A stretch of DNA of 64,000 bases from Candidatus Sulfopaludibacter sp. SbA3. Lineage in GTDB: Bacteria; Acidobacteriota; Terriglobia; 20CM-2-55-15. Of this stretch, positions 8,280 through 17,084 are shown piece after piece. A model generated the notes under the pieces. That model was not told where the DNA came from. It saw only the letters and a list, made by a program, of their open reading frames with translations, and did no database searches. Within the stretch, counting starts at the first letter, position 1. Every line of letters begins with the position of its first letter. A program made the position numbers and the translations under genes. The DNA is taken from positions 31,604-95,603 of the forward strand of contig CAMBFR010000004.1 of assembly GCA_945865815.1 (NCBI GenBank). The letters are read 5' to 3'.

Positions 8280-9209
8280 TCACAGGTCCCCCCTATCGCC
8301 CCTCTTGAAGCTCAACCAGACACCGGGCCAGTCGTCGTGGAGGCGAGACTCTTTCTCCCAACAGTCAGCAGGCACGCGAACTAGCGTCGACCGGCGGTCA
8401 CCACTATCTCCAAACGATCCAACACCTCTTCCCGCGAAGACGATTCGCTCAACCCCAGCGCGCTGATTTGCCCTGAATACAAGAAACCGATCATGAAACA
8501 AGTTTCGCTCTGTCTTGGTCGTTGGATGGAGCTTGAATTCCCATTGAATGGTGGTCTCCCGGAATACTTGGTTTGCACGCTTAATCCCTTCAGCTCGGCT
8601 CCCTGGGAGGCTTGCCTCCCGTTCGCCGACATCCAGCGGAGACCAGCTACCGCTGCCGGTAACATGCGAAACGCCGTTCCGGTTTGCAAACAAAGCAAGC
8701 TTCCGCAAGGCAGGAGCGTTTCCGTCGGACAAGATGTATGGGTCGATGACATCGACTGTCCGGTGCGCCCAACACGCAAGTCTTAACGCCTCAAGAGCCT
8801 GTTCTCCGACCTTGCAGTGAGCGTAATGAAAGGGAAGCGTAGAAAACTCGCTCCGCTCCCATTCGGACATTGGAATCGCTTTCGGCGCGAGTCTGGCCGT
8901 TTCTCCGGGAGGAATTCTGGCCGTTGGGATCATTCCGCTTTCAATCAACATTTTCAGCTTCCGAAGTCGATCTGTCGGCAATCGTTTTTTTTCCAGAGTC
9001 GCTATGTGCACACGAACGGAGACGCAGGCGTTTCTATGGTTTTCCATCAATACACCGAAACACCCAAGGTAGCGGAGCAGCGCATCCCATCGCCCTTCGT
9101 TGGGTTCCTTTAGCCCGTATTCCACTAGCTGGTCGATCGACCATGGGATGCGGACGAACAGACTGCCGAACTCCGCTTCCTTGCTTAGGTATCGTCCGAG
9201 AGTCACCAC
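8280..9209 (-). CDS. PLD-like protein of unknown function, partner of the adjacent ATPase
   Basis: A 309-residue protein. The C-terminal half has a weak phospholipase-D-like pattern: DVIDPYIL near residue 154, then FHDRFLVFRANQ and VFAGRGVGSFGD near 238-268. The classic HxK(x4)D is replaced by HDR, so nuclease activity is uncertain. The N-terminal half is unrecognised. The start is the GTG at 9209, overlapping the ATPase stop by 7 nt, which argues for coupled translation and a two-subunit system. Both genes lie between the effector-complex genes and the CARF/SAVED genes. Degenerate PLD proteins occur in other defence modules; the role here is unknown. Confidence 0.55.
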   Translation of the reverse strand: MVTLGRYLSKEAEFGSLFVRIPWSIDQLVEYGLKEPNEGRWDALLRYLGCFGVLMENHRNACVSVRVHIATLEKKRLPTDRLRKLKMLIESGMIPTARIPPGETARLAPKAIPMSEWERSEFSTLPFHYAHCKVGEQALEALRLACWAHRTVDVIDPYILSDGNAPALRKLALFANRNGVSHVTGSGSWSPLDVGEREASLPGSRAEGIKRANQVFRETTIQWEFKLHPTTKTERNLFHDRFLVFRANQRAGVERIVFAGRGVGSFGDSGDRRSTLVRVPADCWEKESRLHDDWPGVWLSFKRGDRGDL

Positions 9210-10735
9210 CTCATCCTTTCAAGCCACTCGCCATACAACAAATTGTCTCGCTGAGGAAAAAATCCATCGGGCCAGGGATCCATGAATTCTCCGTCCCCAG
9301 CCATTCGAATTCTTTGCACGCAGGTAACGCCGTTCTCGACATTCACGGCCAGGAGCGTCACATTTTCCGGATCGAGAACCCCTTCCCGCACTAACTGCTG
9401 GGCCGCGAGAACTAAGTACTCGCTATGGGTCTCGAGGATTGCCTGCGGATTTGCACTTCCGGCTTGTGGGGCACTCCGGCGCAAAGGCTCAGAAAACAAC
9501 CGCAACAGCTCCACCTGCCAATCGGGATGCAGGTGGAGTTCCGGCTGCTCTACAAGCAGGGTCTGCGGCTTGGTCCCCCCAAGCACCGCCGCCCATTCGG
9601 CCAGGATTGGAAGCAGTTGACTTACTCCGAAACCTACATCGGGTACGCCGACAGTTGCGCCGTGGGGACGTGTGTCTAAAAGGAAGAGTTCCACGAGTGC
9701 ATCCAAAGTAAGCAATGGCCGGTTGATTACTTGGTAAGGAACGCGCATCGACTGCAGCATGTTGTTGATCGCTTCCTCCCGATCCGGAAATCTGAAGAGG
9801 ATGTCACCCAGCCGTTCTCCGCGCGAACCTACCTCATCGTCCGTGGAACTATCGCGGGCATAGATCCGCTGGCCCGGAACACGGGTTGGGCCGATGTAAC
9901 GCAGGTTTGCGAACTTCTTCGCAGATCCGAAAAAAAGGTCGTCAATCTCCCGGGTGAGTGCCGCGACGAACGGAGAATCCTCACTAAGCAGCGCAGCGTG
10001 GCTTTGTGTCCAACTCTCCCGGGCCTGCTTCAGTTCGGTGCCAAGCGTCTCCGCGGCCTGAACGGTAGACAGCCGGCCAGCACGCTTCTCCGCCTCGATT
10101 ATTTGCTCCACCGTGGGAACACTCCCCCTCTCGATACGCCGCGTATTCTCTGAAGGGTCCAAACGAATGACCGGGATGGCTGATCTCCGCTCCTTGTCTG
10201 CAAAGGCGCGCCAGCCAGCCACAAGGGGCGACGCCTGTTCAGCTTCCGAGTTTGGTGGTGCTATCTCAAGGAACGGGATCTCGATCTGGCGAGCCCTGTC
10301 ATTGGTAACTTGGGCGCCGCCGAGGAGAATGGTTCCATTCCGGCCCCTCAGCGTGCAAGCTGTGAGTGTTCCAGCTTCGGGCAATCGGTTTTCATCAATG
10401 TCCCCGGTAGCGTTCAGCAAATAATCCGCTTCCCATGTAAAGTCTGCGGACTTCTCACCTTCATCCCATGAAATCCCTATTTCCACGGGAACGTTACGGT
10501 GTCGATGAGCAATGTTTCCGAATCTGCCCAACGTTACCAATCGCCCGGCCGGGCGGAGTTCGATGACGGCAGCAGGGCCGGATTCCCAACTCTGACGCAG
10601 CATGAGGAGAGCCTGCAGGATCGACGATTTCCCGGCAGAGTTCCCCCCCAACATAATCGTTAGGGGTCCCAGGGGAATCCGGGTTTGCTGGTCCCCAAAG
10701 CGCTTAAAGTTTCTCAGCCGAAGTTCAGAAATCAC
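9203..10735 (-). CDS. AAA/ABC-type ATPase with DUF3696-like C-terminus
   Basis: A 510-residue SMC/OLD-like ATPase. The start MISELRLRNFKRF is typical of AAA15-type proteins. Walker A is GGNSAGKSS near residue 30, the signature-like segment is GVSQLLPIL, Walker B is TLLVEQPELHLHP, and the H-loop is ILETHSEYLV. The C-terminus EFMDPWPDGFFPQRDNLL matches the DUF3696 ending. No TOPRIM domain is visible, so the nuclease or effector function probably lies in the overlapping PLD-like gene. The GTG at 10735 lies 4 nt after the stop of the TIGR03986 RAMP gene, so it belongs to the type III operon. An anti-phage effector or regulator role is inference from context. Confidence 0.75.
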   Translation of the reverse strand: MISELRLRNFKRFGDQQTRIPLGPLTIMLGGNSAGKSSILQALLMLRQSWESGPAAVIELRPAGRLVTLGRFGNIAHRHRNVPVEIGISWDEGEKSADFTWEADYLLNATGDIDENRLPEAGTLTACTLRGRNGTILLGGAQVTNDRARQIEIPFLEIAPPNSEAEQASPLVAGWRAFADKERRSAIPVIRLDPSENTRRIERGSVPTVEQIIEAEKRAGRLSTVQAAETLGTELKQARESWTQSHAALLSEDSPFVAALTREIDDLFFGSAKKFANLRYIGPTRVPGQRIYARDSSTDDEVGSRGERLGDILFRFPDREEAINNMLQSMRVPYQVINRPLLTLDALVELFLLDTRPHGATVGVPDVGFGVSQLLPILAEWAAVLGGTKPQTLLVEQPELHLHPDWQVELLRLFSEPLRRSAPQAGSANPQAILETHSEYLVLAAQQLVREGVLDPENVTLLAVNVENGVTCVQRIRMAGDGEFMDPWPDGFFPQRDNLLYGEWLERMRW

Positions 10736-10739
10736 GCGG

Positions 10740-13001
10740 TCAACGCCATTTCATTTGAACGTTTCCAAGGTCGCCACCAGCTGTGACAACTACGGTGTAT
10801 TTCTTCCCGACGGCGGCATCCTCCGGAGCCACTCCGAAGGCAACAACGCCTATTGCGGCGGGGCTCAGGACCTTGGCTTGCCACTTTCCTTTCTTGGACA
10901 GCCCGGTCAGTTCGACCTCGATTCGGGTTCCACTCTTGATGCTCTGGGAGCGTGGCGCTTGGGTTGCTTCCCTCCAGGCCCCAACAGACTGCTTCTGCGT
11001 CCCGGCATCCCGTGTGGCGCTTCCAGGTTCAGCCGGCGGTCCGGCCAGCGTAATGGCGTGTCCTGCGGCACGGGCTTCCACTGCCCAGCGTTCAGTCGTT
11101 CCCGCCGACGGCAATGCGCGGCCGGCCTGTTTGGCGCTCTGGAATTCATTCCGGACGACAGGATCGTCGATGCGCATGTGCAGGCGATGCGGACTACTTT
11201 CATCAAGCGTATGCGCCAACGCCCGGAGTTCGAAAAGCTCTCGGGAGTGCTTCCAGCCTCCCGGAATGTGGTTTTCGTCAGCGAACTTCTCCATGAGGCT
11301 CTCAAATTCCGCGCGAGCCTCATCGCCATTGCTAACCCCGATCTCCCGGACGTTCTCCAGGTTCATCTCAGCCACTTCGAATCGGCAGCGGCCATAACCA
11401 AGAGATCGAGCCATTCCGAGCGTGTGCCGGGCTTCGTTGTCCTTGCCGAAATCCAAAGCCCAGAGCAGTGCTCCCAGTTCCGCCCTGCGTACGTTGTGAA
11501 GGCGAAGTCGTAAGAGGAAGGAGGTGCTTTCCGGTAACGGATTCAGCCGGGACGCGACGCGCGACACGTCCATCGCGCGACCATCGCCACGGGTCGGAAG
11601 AGCCGGACTGACGGGACCGGGCTGGGGCCGATACCGCTTCCATCCACGAACGCGAACATCTGAATCCATCCACGTCTTCCATTTCGGCTTGTTATTTAGA
11701 GCAGCCGGCTCGGCACCGGGTGCCGCCGGCCCCTGCTCGATATATGCCGGATAGTAACTAGCTTTGGGCGAACCAAGGACAACGTCGACCAAGGCCACCG
11801 GTTTCGGATTGCCTTCCGCGCGAGCGAGGCCAAAAGAGACCCGCCCTTTGAGCAGCCGACCTTTGAATGTATCCGATTCCGAAGTCTCATCGATTCCTGG
11901 CGGGACATGCCCGAACAGCGTCTGGGCGAAGTCGAGAATGCCGTCGGTCTTCTTTAGCGCGGGTTGGCAGTTCAAGACTCCGTCCTTCACGCTATGGTCA
12001 TATGGCAGACGAAACATCATGGCGAGACCAAACGCGCGGAGTTCGCCATTGGGATGCGCCAAAAAGAAGACAGGAACTTTCTTCCCCTCGTCGTAGTTCG
12101 ATTTCCAGTACTCCCACTCCTCATTCGGGAGGAACTCGCGGCCGCGTGCATTCTGCTGGCCGCGGTCACTATGAACGAATTCAAAGCCCTTGAAGATGTC
12201 GCTGCTGACGGGGACAGGTGTGCCGCTGCCATAAAACACGAAATCGTGATGCTTAGCCTGCCCACCGCCACGGCGAGGAGGTTGGTCCGGTCTCCATGAT
12301 GAAGGCTGGCCGGTAAACACCAGTGTCGCAGCAGTTGATCCCGGGCCAACAACTCGACCGAAACCGTAAGGTAAGGACACGCCCTGAACTGGTCGCAGTT
12401 TCTCTACTTCAACCATCACATCCAGGCTCGCCTTTCCCCATGCCCTGTACTTGCTCACCGAAGACTGGCGGTTGCCGGGAGAGAATCCCGGTACCTGCCG
12501 CTCCTTCGCGTAGGACATAAGGCGGCGATACTCGATCTTCGCGAAGTGGCATGGGGTAATCGTTGCTACCCTCTCCGATCCCTCACCTCGTTGCAGCCAC
12601 CCTGCGATAACTTTCGGCATCGGTTGGCGGCTGCCATCCGGGGCGGACATGATCTCAGCCATGTGCTGGCCGTACACATCCTGATTGTGAAGGTCGCGCA
12701 CACCGTAGCGGTGATCGTTGAACCGCGACATCCAGCCGAATGTTGCGATTTCAATGATGTTGCGGATGGCGCCGCGAATCGAACTTCCAGGAATGGCATA
12801 CACCGCGTCGGGCGTGCGAAAGAATTCGTCCTTATTACTTCCTCGGACGAAAATTGGCGTCTCGGCAATAAGCCTCAGGTCAATGGTTCCCGATAAGCCG
12901 TCCTCGAAGGGTAAGTCCTGCGAAACGGCTCCCTGCCACTCCGGAAGGAAGACATGCTCTGAGAGCGGTACGAAACCATAAGGTGCGTGAACAGAACTCA
13001 T
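10740..13001 (-). CDS. TIGR03986-family type III CRISPR RAMP protein (large Cas7-like)
   Basis: A 753-residue RAMP protein, a backbone subunit of the crRNA-guided complex. The N-terminus APYGFVPLSEHVFLP followed by TPIFVRGSNKDEFFRTPDAVYAIPGSSIRGAIR is characteristic. The Asp-containing loop before AIPGSSIRG is where Cas7 proteins carry the target-RNA-cutting Asp. A second RAMP-like stretch follows (FKGRLLKGRVSFG; LRLRLHNVRRAELGALLWAL; LGYGRCRF). The last ~70 residues (IEVELTGLSKKGKWQAKVLS) look like an OB-type nucleic-acid fold. The ATG at 13001 overlaps the csx19 stop as ATGA, which decides the start over an in-frame GTG/ATG further upstream. Confidence 0.85.
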   Translation of the reverse strand: MSSVHAPYGFVPLSEHVFLPEWQGAVSQDLPFEDGLSGTIDLRLIAETPIFVRGSNKDEFFRTPDAVYAIPGSSIRGAIRNIIEIATFGWMSRFNDHRYGVRDLHNQDVYGQHMAEIMSAPDGSRQPMPKVIAGWLQRGEGSERVATITPCHFAKIEYRRLMSYAKERQVPGFSPGNRQSSVSKYRAWGKASLDVMVEVEKLRPVQGVSLPYGFGRVVGPGSTAATLVFTGQPSSWRPDQPPRRGGGQAKHHDFVFYGSGTPVPVSSDIFKGFEFVHSDRGQQNARGREFLPNEEWEYWKSNYDEGKKVPVFFLAHPNGELRAFGLAMMFRLPYDHSVKDGVLNCQPALKKTDGILDFAQTLFGHVPPGIDETSESDTFKGRLLKGRVSFGLARAEGNPKPVALVDVVLGSPKASYYPAYIEQGPAAPGAEPAALNNKPKWKTWMDSDVRVRGWKRYRPQPGPVSPALPTRGDGRAMDVSRVASRLNPLPESTSFLLRLRLHNVRRAELGALLWALDFGKDNEARHTLGMARSLGYGRCRFEVAEMNLENVREIGVSNGDEARAEFESLMEKFADENHIPGGWKHSRELFELRALAHTLDESSPHRLHMRIDDPVVRNEFQSAKQAGRALPSAGTTERWAVEARAAGHAITLAGPPAEPGSATRDAGTQKQSVGAWREATQAPRSQSIKSGTRIEVELTGLSKKGKWQAKVLSPAAIGVVAFGVAPEDAAVGKKYTVVVTAGGDLGNVQMKWR

Positions 13002-13492
13002 AGTGCCCCCCAACCCGTGAACCGTGAAACATACAGACTCCACGGTCTGACACCATTGTCTTGATCCGGGCCGCGAGTCCAAAAGGTCTTGTAATTGAGT
13101 TTCAGATCAGGCTCTGTGGAGACGAAAACATCTTCGAGTGCCAAAGCTTCTTCCCCGACTCCCTCACTGATGCGTGTCCATCGCAACCGGCCGCCATCAC
13201 GCCAAACATGAATGCTACTAGTCTCCGATTCTTGAATCTCGGCGGACAGAGCAAACGCACACTCCGCGGCGCCTGGAGCAGACACTAAGGCTTCTTGCTC
13301 GGTGACGTCGTACCACTTGCCTTGAACACACCGAAGGACGCTACTGGGGAGGCATACCCAGGCTTCCGCAGTTCTCGATAGTTCGATCGCCACCTCATCC
13401 ACAGACGGATTTCCACCTGACACAGACACATGCGCTAACCCGACATTGCCAACCTTGGCGAGCCAATCCGCGGTGCTCATCGGTTCATTCAT
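12998..13492 (-). CDS. csx19: Csx19-like small subunit of subtype III-D
   Basis: A 164-residue protein in the position and of the size of Csx19 (TIGR03984), a poorly characterised marker of subtype III-D. Visible features are a beta-rich middle, IHVWRDGGRLRWTRIS, and a C-terminal FWTRGPDQDNGVRPWSLYVSRF. Sequence identity is judged by eye plus context, so the family call is moderate. The ATG at 13492 overlaps the preceding RAMP stop as ATGAATGA. The 3' end overlaps the TIGR03986 gene by 4 nt. Confidence 0.65.
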   Translation of the reverse strand: MNEPMSTADWLAKVGNVGLAHVSVSGGNPSVDEVAIELSRTAEAWVCLPSSVLRCVQGKWYDVTEQEALVSAPGAAECAFALSAEIQESETSSIHVWRDGGRLRWTRISEGVGEEALALEDVFVSTEPDLKLNYKTFWTRGPDQDNGVRPWSLYVSRFTGWGAL

Positions 13493-14927
13493 TTGCCACC
13501 TTCTTGATCCAACTCCCATCGTCACTCCAGGCGACTTTACCTCTGCAGAACCCGTGCCCGCGGGCAGCGCCTGCGCCTATCGCGAGTTTGCCTTTGCAGA
13601 GATCATCGAGCGCTTTTTCGAACGCCGCGATGGAGTGACGCGGAGGCTTTGATTCACCAAAGTGCGTATCGATCACGACTTCCAGGGCAATGCTTCCACC
13701 GTAGAGCGGTCTCTCATCGAACAAAGCGCCATCCATCGGTCCCTGGGTGAATCGATCCAGACTTACGTGATCCAAGCCGCCGGACCTTGGTTGTTCGATC
13801 CAACCATCAGAGATGAAGACTCGTCCGGCAGTCCTGGGAAAAGACGCAGTCTCGCTGTTGTTCTCATTTCCGAACCACCAGAGCACGCCATCCCACTCCG
13901 CGAGAGCTTCCCTGATCTCAAGCCATGCCTTCGGACTCTCCGGAACTTCGACGAACGTACCCTCAAGCCGACGTCCGTGGAATGCGAGCCGATGCCGCAA
14001 AGCGCCCTTGATGCCGGATGCCGGAATTGAATGCTGCGATTCCACCACTTCTCCAGTGCCGGCCTTCCACACAATCCGCGCCTCTGTTACCGGCAACGCC
14101 TCGTAGGCGCGGTCTCCACGTAAGTGTTCGTCGAGAACGGGTTCGCCACCGCCGAAGAACCAGAAGTCTTCGGGATTCAAAGTGACCGTGGCCTTTACCC
14201 AACGGTCTTCGCCTTGCGGCTTGAGTGCGGAAGGCCCACGAAAGCGCAGCACGCCGTCGGGTATCGGACGGGACAAGTCTCGAGGAAGGTTTCTAAAGCG
14301 ACTCCGGTCCTCCGATTTGCTCAGGTCGAATTCGTCCTTCCAGGAATCAACAGTGGCAAACGTACCCAACCCCCGGCGAGACTTCCCTCCGAATCGCAGA
14401 ACGCCCGAATCGAGGCGCGCAAGGAGGCTGTCCAGTATCGTGGCCCCCTCCTCATGAACAAGAAGTTCGAACGTGAAGCGGGCTCCGGCGGGAACCGCGA
14501 GTTCGTCAAACTTTCCCCGTCCATCAACGACGCCGCGAGGGTTGATCCGGGCGTGATCACGTTTCACTCCGGCTCGCAGGCACGACAGCACGGGATCACC
14601 CGTGAGGTTGGATTCGGAGTCGCACCGAAACGGCGTGGGGAGATTGTTCCGATCGTGTACCTGTCCCCAGGAAATCTCAACCGTCGAACTTTCGCCTCCG
14701 TTCTGATCCTGATAGCCGAACAACTCTCTCGCTCGATTCTCCGGAAATGCGTGCCGCAGCACCCCGGCAATGCTGCTGCCGGGCAGGGCTGGAAGGCCGT
14801 TTGCGTCGACGACAAACACGGCATCCCGAAGGTCATCCTCCGAACCAGATGAGACCAAGAAGGCCGTCCTGAATTCAATCGTGACGCGAGCTACCGAAAA
14901 TATGAGCCCACGAGCCGCCTTAATCAC
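13485..14927 (-). CDS. Double Cas7 (Csm3-like) RAMP fusion protein
   Basis: A 480-residue protein with two Csm3-like RAMP units. Unit one has FRTAFLVSSGSEDDLRDAVF followed by LPALPGSSIAGVLRHAF; D35 in LRDAVF lines up with the catalytic Asp of Csm3. RFGGKSRRGLGTF is its glycine-rich loop. Unit two has SIPASGIKGALRHRLAFHG and IGAGAARGHGFCRG, but Glu/Gln residues stand where the Asp would be, so it may be non-cutting. It forms part of the crRNA-binding filament. The GTG at 14927 overlaps the csx10 stop as GTGATTAA; a start further upstream at 14966 would overlap csx10 more and lacks support. Confidence 0.82.
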   Translation of the reverse strand: MIKAARGLIFSVARVTIEFRTAFLVSSGSEDDLRDAVFVVDANGLPALPGSSIAGVLRHAFPENRARELFGYQDQNGGESSTVEISWGQVHDRNNLPTPFRCDSESNLTGDPVLSCLRAGVKRDHARINPRGVVDGRGKFDELAVPAGARFTFELLVHEEGATILDSLLARLDSGVLRFGGKSRRGLGTFATVDSWKDEFDLSKSEDRSRFRNLPRDLSRPIPDGVLRFRGPSALKPQGEDRWVKATVTLNPEDFWFFGGGEPVLDEHLRGDRAYEALPVTEARIVWKAGTGEVVESQHSIPASGIKGALRHRLAFHGRRLEGTFVEVPESPKAWLEIREALAEWDGVLWWFGNENNSETASFPRTAGRVFISDGWIEQPRSGGLDHVSLDRFTQGPMDGALFDERPLYGGSIALEVVIDTHFGESKPPRHSIAAFEKALDDLCKGKLAIGAGAARGHGFCRGKVAWSDDGSWIKKVANE

Positions 14928-16422
14928 GGTTTTCCCCCTTGCCCGGACGCACAACCCGAGCAGCAAGCATTTCCAGTCGAATGGCGAGTTGCTCGGGCGG
15001 TTGCCGCTTCATCCAACTCATCATGAAATCCCGAGCTGAGTTCTTTCCTGCGCGTACGGCCCAGCGGAGTGCACGGGCTCCACCGTGTTGGGCAGAGGCG
15101 CTTCCCTTCTCTCTGAGAGTCGGGGCAGGACGGGTGCCCCGGTCGAACTGCTCATTGAGGTATTGAGCGCCGTCGGGTTTGCGCTGAGCTGTCTGAGCGA
15201 GGGTCCTGATCCAACCCCATTGTGCGTTTCGGAGCTTGAAGTGGGCAAAGTCGTTAGCATCTCTTGTGATTTCCAGCAAGGCTTCTTCGCGGCTGCGAGT
15301 CTCACTGGCCCGCTGGTGAAGCCAGATTGCCAGCGGATCGATGATTGCCTTTTCGGTCGCAGTGGGTGGATCTCCTGGTTTCTCGAAGGTCACGCTTCTC
15401 AGTTTCAGCAAGGCAGGTTCGACATACACCTGCCCCAGACCATCCTGACGAAAGTCACCCACGCCGCTGCGAGTCGTCTCGACTACAGTCTGCCCTGAGA
15501 CCTCAGGCGCCCTGTCGTTGCGCTCAAAAACCATCACAGACCCTGCGGCAATTACCTGCCGATCGAGGTCATGACGCCGGCGATGTCCGTTGAAAGGTGA
15601 GTATCGCCGTGTTCGAAGAAAAGTCCTTTTGAGATCGAGCGTCCATCCGTTGGGCAGCCCGAAGTCTGCCGCCTCCGGCAACAACCTCACCGCACCGGTA
15701 TTCCTATTCCGAAGCGCAAGATCGGATGCGCACAGAAATATAGTGCGGTCTCCGTTGAACGAGCGTTCCATCGGAGCGGTTTCCGAGATCTGTACACGTT
15801 CAATACTCACTTCTCCAAACTCTGCCGACCGAGAACGCCCGATGAAGATCGGCCTGCCCATCAGTGCGGCTTCGATGTTGTGAAGATGCTGGATATCCTC
15901 CGCATCAACCCTCGCGACGAAAGTCTGACCACCTGCCAAGGACTCGATGCCGAACAGCAAACCTTCCCGCGCCTTTCCGTGCTCGTCTACGGATGTGCGC
16001 ATCGTTGAGCGGCGATCGCGGCTAAGAGTGCGCACCGAACGGACAGTGTCTCCCGCCGCGTCCAATACCCAGCCCGACCGGTACTGTTCATACTGCGTCG
16101 TCGATTCTCTGTCGACTAAGGCGAGAGTCACATCAGGCGCGTCTTCTTCGGCGCGTTTCTCTCGATGAAAAGCGAGCGGAGCAGGAATCGCGGGAACCCC
16201 ATCCAGCTCGGGCACGCCGTTGCCAAAACGAACCGCGCCGGAATGGAACATTGCAAAAGCGTCCTCTCTGCTGAGCCCCTCCCGGTAGAGTTGCTCGGCT
16301 GCCGCGCCAAGAAGTGCGGCCCCAGGGATGTAGTCCAGTGAGGATGCGCCGCCCACACTCGCATTTCGCTCCGTCAGGACGACGTCGCTCTTTAGGGTAA
16401 TCTTCAGCGTCATAGAGGTCAT
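14920..16422 (-). CDS. csx10: Csx10, Cas5-like RAMP of subtype III-D
   Basis: A 500-residue protein that should cap the 5' handle of the crRNA in the III-D complex. Key segments are LKITLKSDVVLTERNAS and SLDYIPGAALLGAAAEQLY near the N-terminus, RTLSRDRRSTMRTSVDE..GLLFGIESL in the middle, IFIGRSRSAEFGEVSIERV (the typical Csx10 loop) and a helical C-terminus. The ATG at 16422 overlaps the csm3-like stop as ATGA. With csx19 it fixes the subtype as III-D. Confidence 0.87.
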   Translation of the reverse strand: MTSMTLKITLKSDVVLTERNASVGGASSLDYIPGAALLGAAAEQLYREGLSREDAFAMFHSGAVRFGNGVPELDGVPAIPAPLAFHREKRAEEDAPDVTLALVDRESTTQYEQYRSGWVLDAAGDTVRSVRTLSRDRRSTMRTSVDEHGKAREGLLFGIESLAGGQTFVARVDAEDIQHLHNIEAALMGRPIFIGRSRSAEFGEVSIERVQISETAPMERSFNGDRTIFLCASDLALRNRNTGAVRLLPEAADFGLPNGWTLDLKRTFLRTRRYSPFNGHRRRHDLDRQVIAAGSVMVFERNDRAPEVSGQTVVETTRSGVGDFRQDGLGQVYVEPALLKLRSVTFEKPGDPPTATEKAIIDPLAIWLHQRASETRSREEALLEITRDANDFAHFKLRNAQWGWIRTLAQTAQRKPDGAQYLNEQFDRGTRPAPTLREKGSASAQHGGARALRWAVRAGKNSARDFMMSWMKRQPPEQLAIRLEMLAARVVRPGKGENRD

Positions 16423-17084
16423 GGCGTCACCAAGTGCGCATCGACTCGGCCGAAACCACGGTTACGGTGACTTCCCAAGGTGCGCAGAAAAAGCCTTACG
16501 GATTCATCAATGGCGTCCCACGGCGTTGCATTACTGCCGGTGATGAAGGCGTGGAGGGTCATAGGCACGACCACTTCGATAGTTCGGAGGGTCTGGTCTT
16601 TGGCAATCCCGGTATCCCTGCAGATCGCGGTTTGGGAAACATACCCGTAGAGCTCGGGAGTAACTCTCGACTCGTCCTCTCTGTCACGCCAGCGAGCCCA
16701 ACTGGACCAGTCGTCCTGCTCGTTGCGTGTTGCCCCAAGGTGGGCGCTTGAGAATCGCAGGTCACCCTTCTTAGTTCCGAAGCGTGCCTGCTCCAAGGCC
16801 CGTACCCGCTTGAACTCATTGTGCTCAGGTGATTCGCCCTGCTTGGGGGGCCCGGTCCCAAAGAGATCTTCCAACGTTGCTGAATCCAGAACGCCAGCCG
16901 CTGCTCCAACCCGGCATGCCTCACGCACCAAGCCCTTGACTGTACGGCCCGGCAGAAACGGCAGTTTGTCTTCCTTACCTTTCCGAACGACCGCGTCCGC
17001 GGTGACACCATCACCACGGCCCGTCCCGGGGTGCCACCAGGTCAGAAGGTTGAATGCCAGAGTTCGCTGAACGGATGGACTCAT
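16419..17084 (-). CDS. Csm3-like Cas7 RAMP protein
   Basis: A 221-residue Cas7-group subunit. FNLLTWWHPGTGRGDGVTADAVV is followed by LPFLPGRTVKGLVREA; D30 in VTADAVV occupies the place of the Csm3 catalytic Asp, so target-RNA cleavage is plausible. The C-terminus FLRTLGSHRNRGFGRVDAHL holds the glycine-rich RAMP loop. The ATG at 17084 overlaps the cas10 stop as ATGA with GGAGGACGAC upstream; the ATG at 17096 is less likely. Confidence 0.85.
   Translation of the reverse strand: MSPSVQRTLAFNLLTWWHPGTGRGDGVTADAVVRKGKEDKLPFLPGRTVKGLVREACRVGAAAGVLDSATLEDLFGTGPPKQGESPEHNEFKRVRALEQARFGTKKGDLRFSSAHLGATRNEQDDWSSWARWRDREDESRVTPELYGYVSQTAICRDTGIAKDQTLRTIEVVVPMTLHAFITGSNATPWDAIDESVRLFLRTLGSHRNRGFGRVDAHLVTP

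Noticed and set aside
9203..10735. OLD-family nuclease
   Set aside because: The ATPase motifs fit but no TOPRIM domain follows; the C-terminus is DUF3696-like.
10740..13001. Single-chain type III-E-like effector
   Set aside because: The RAMP units are spread over four proteins with a separate Cas10 and Csx10, so this is III-D and not a gRAMP.
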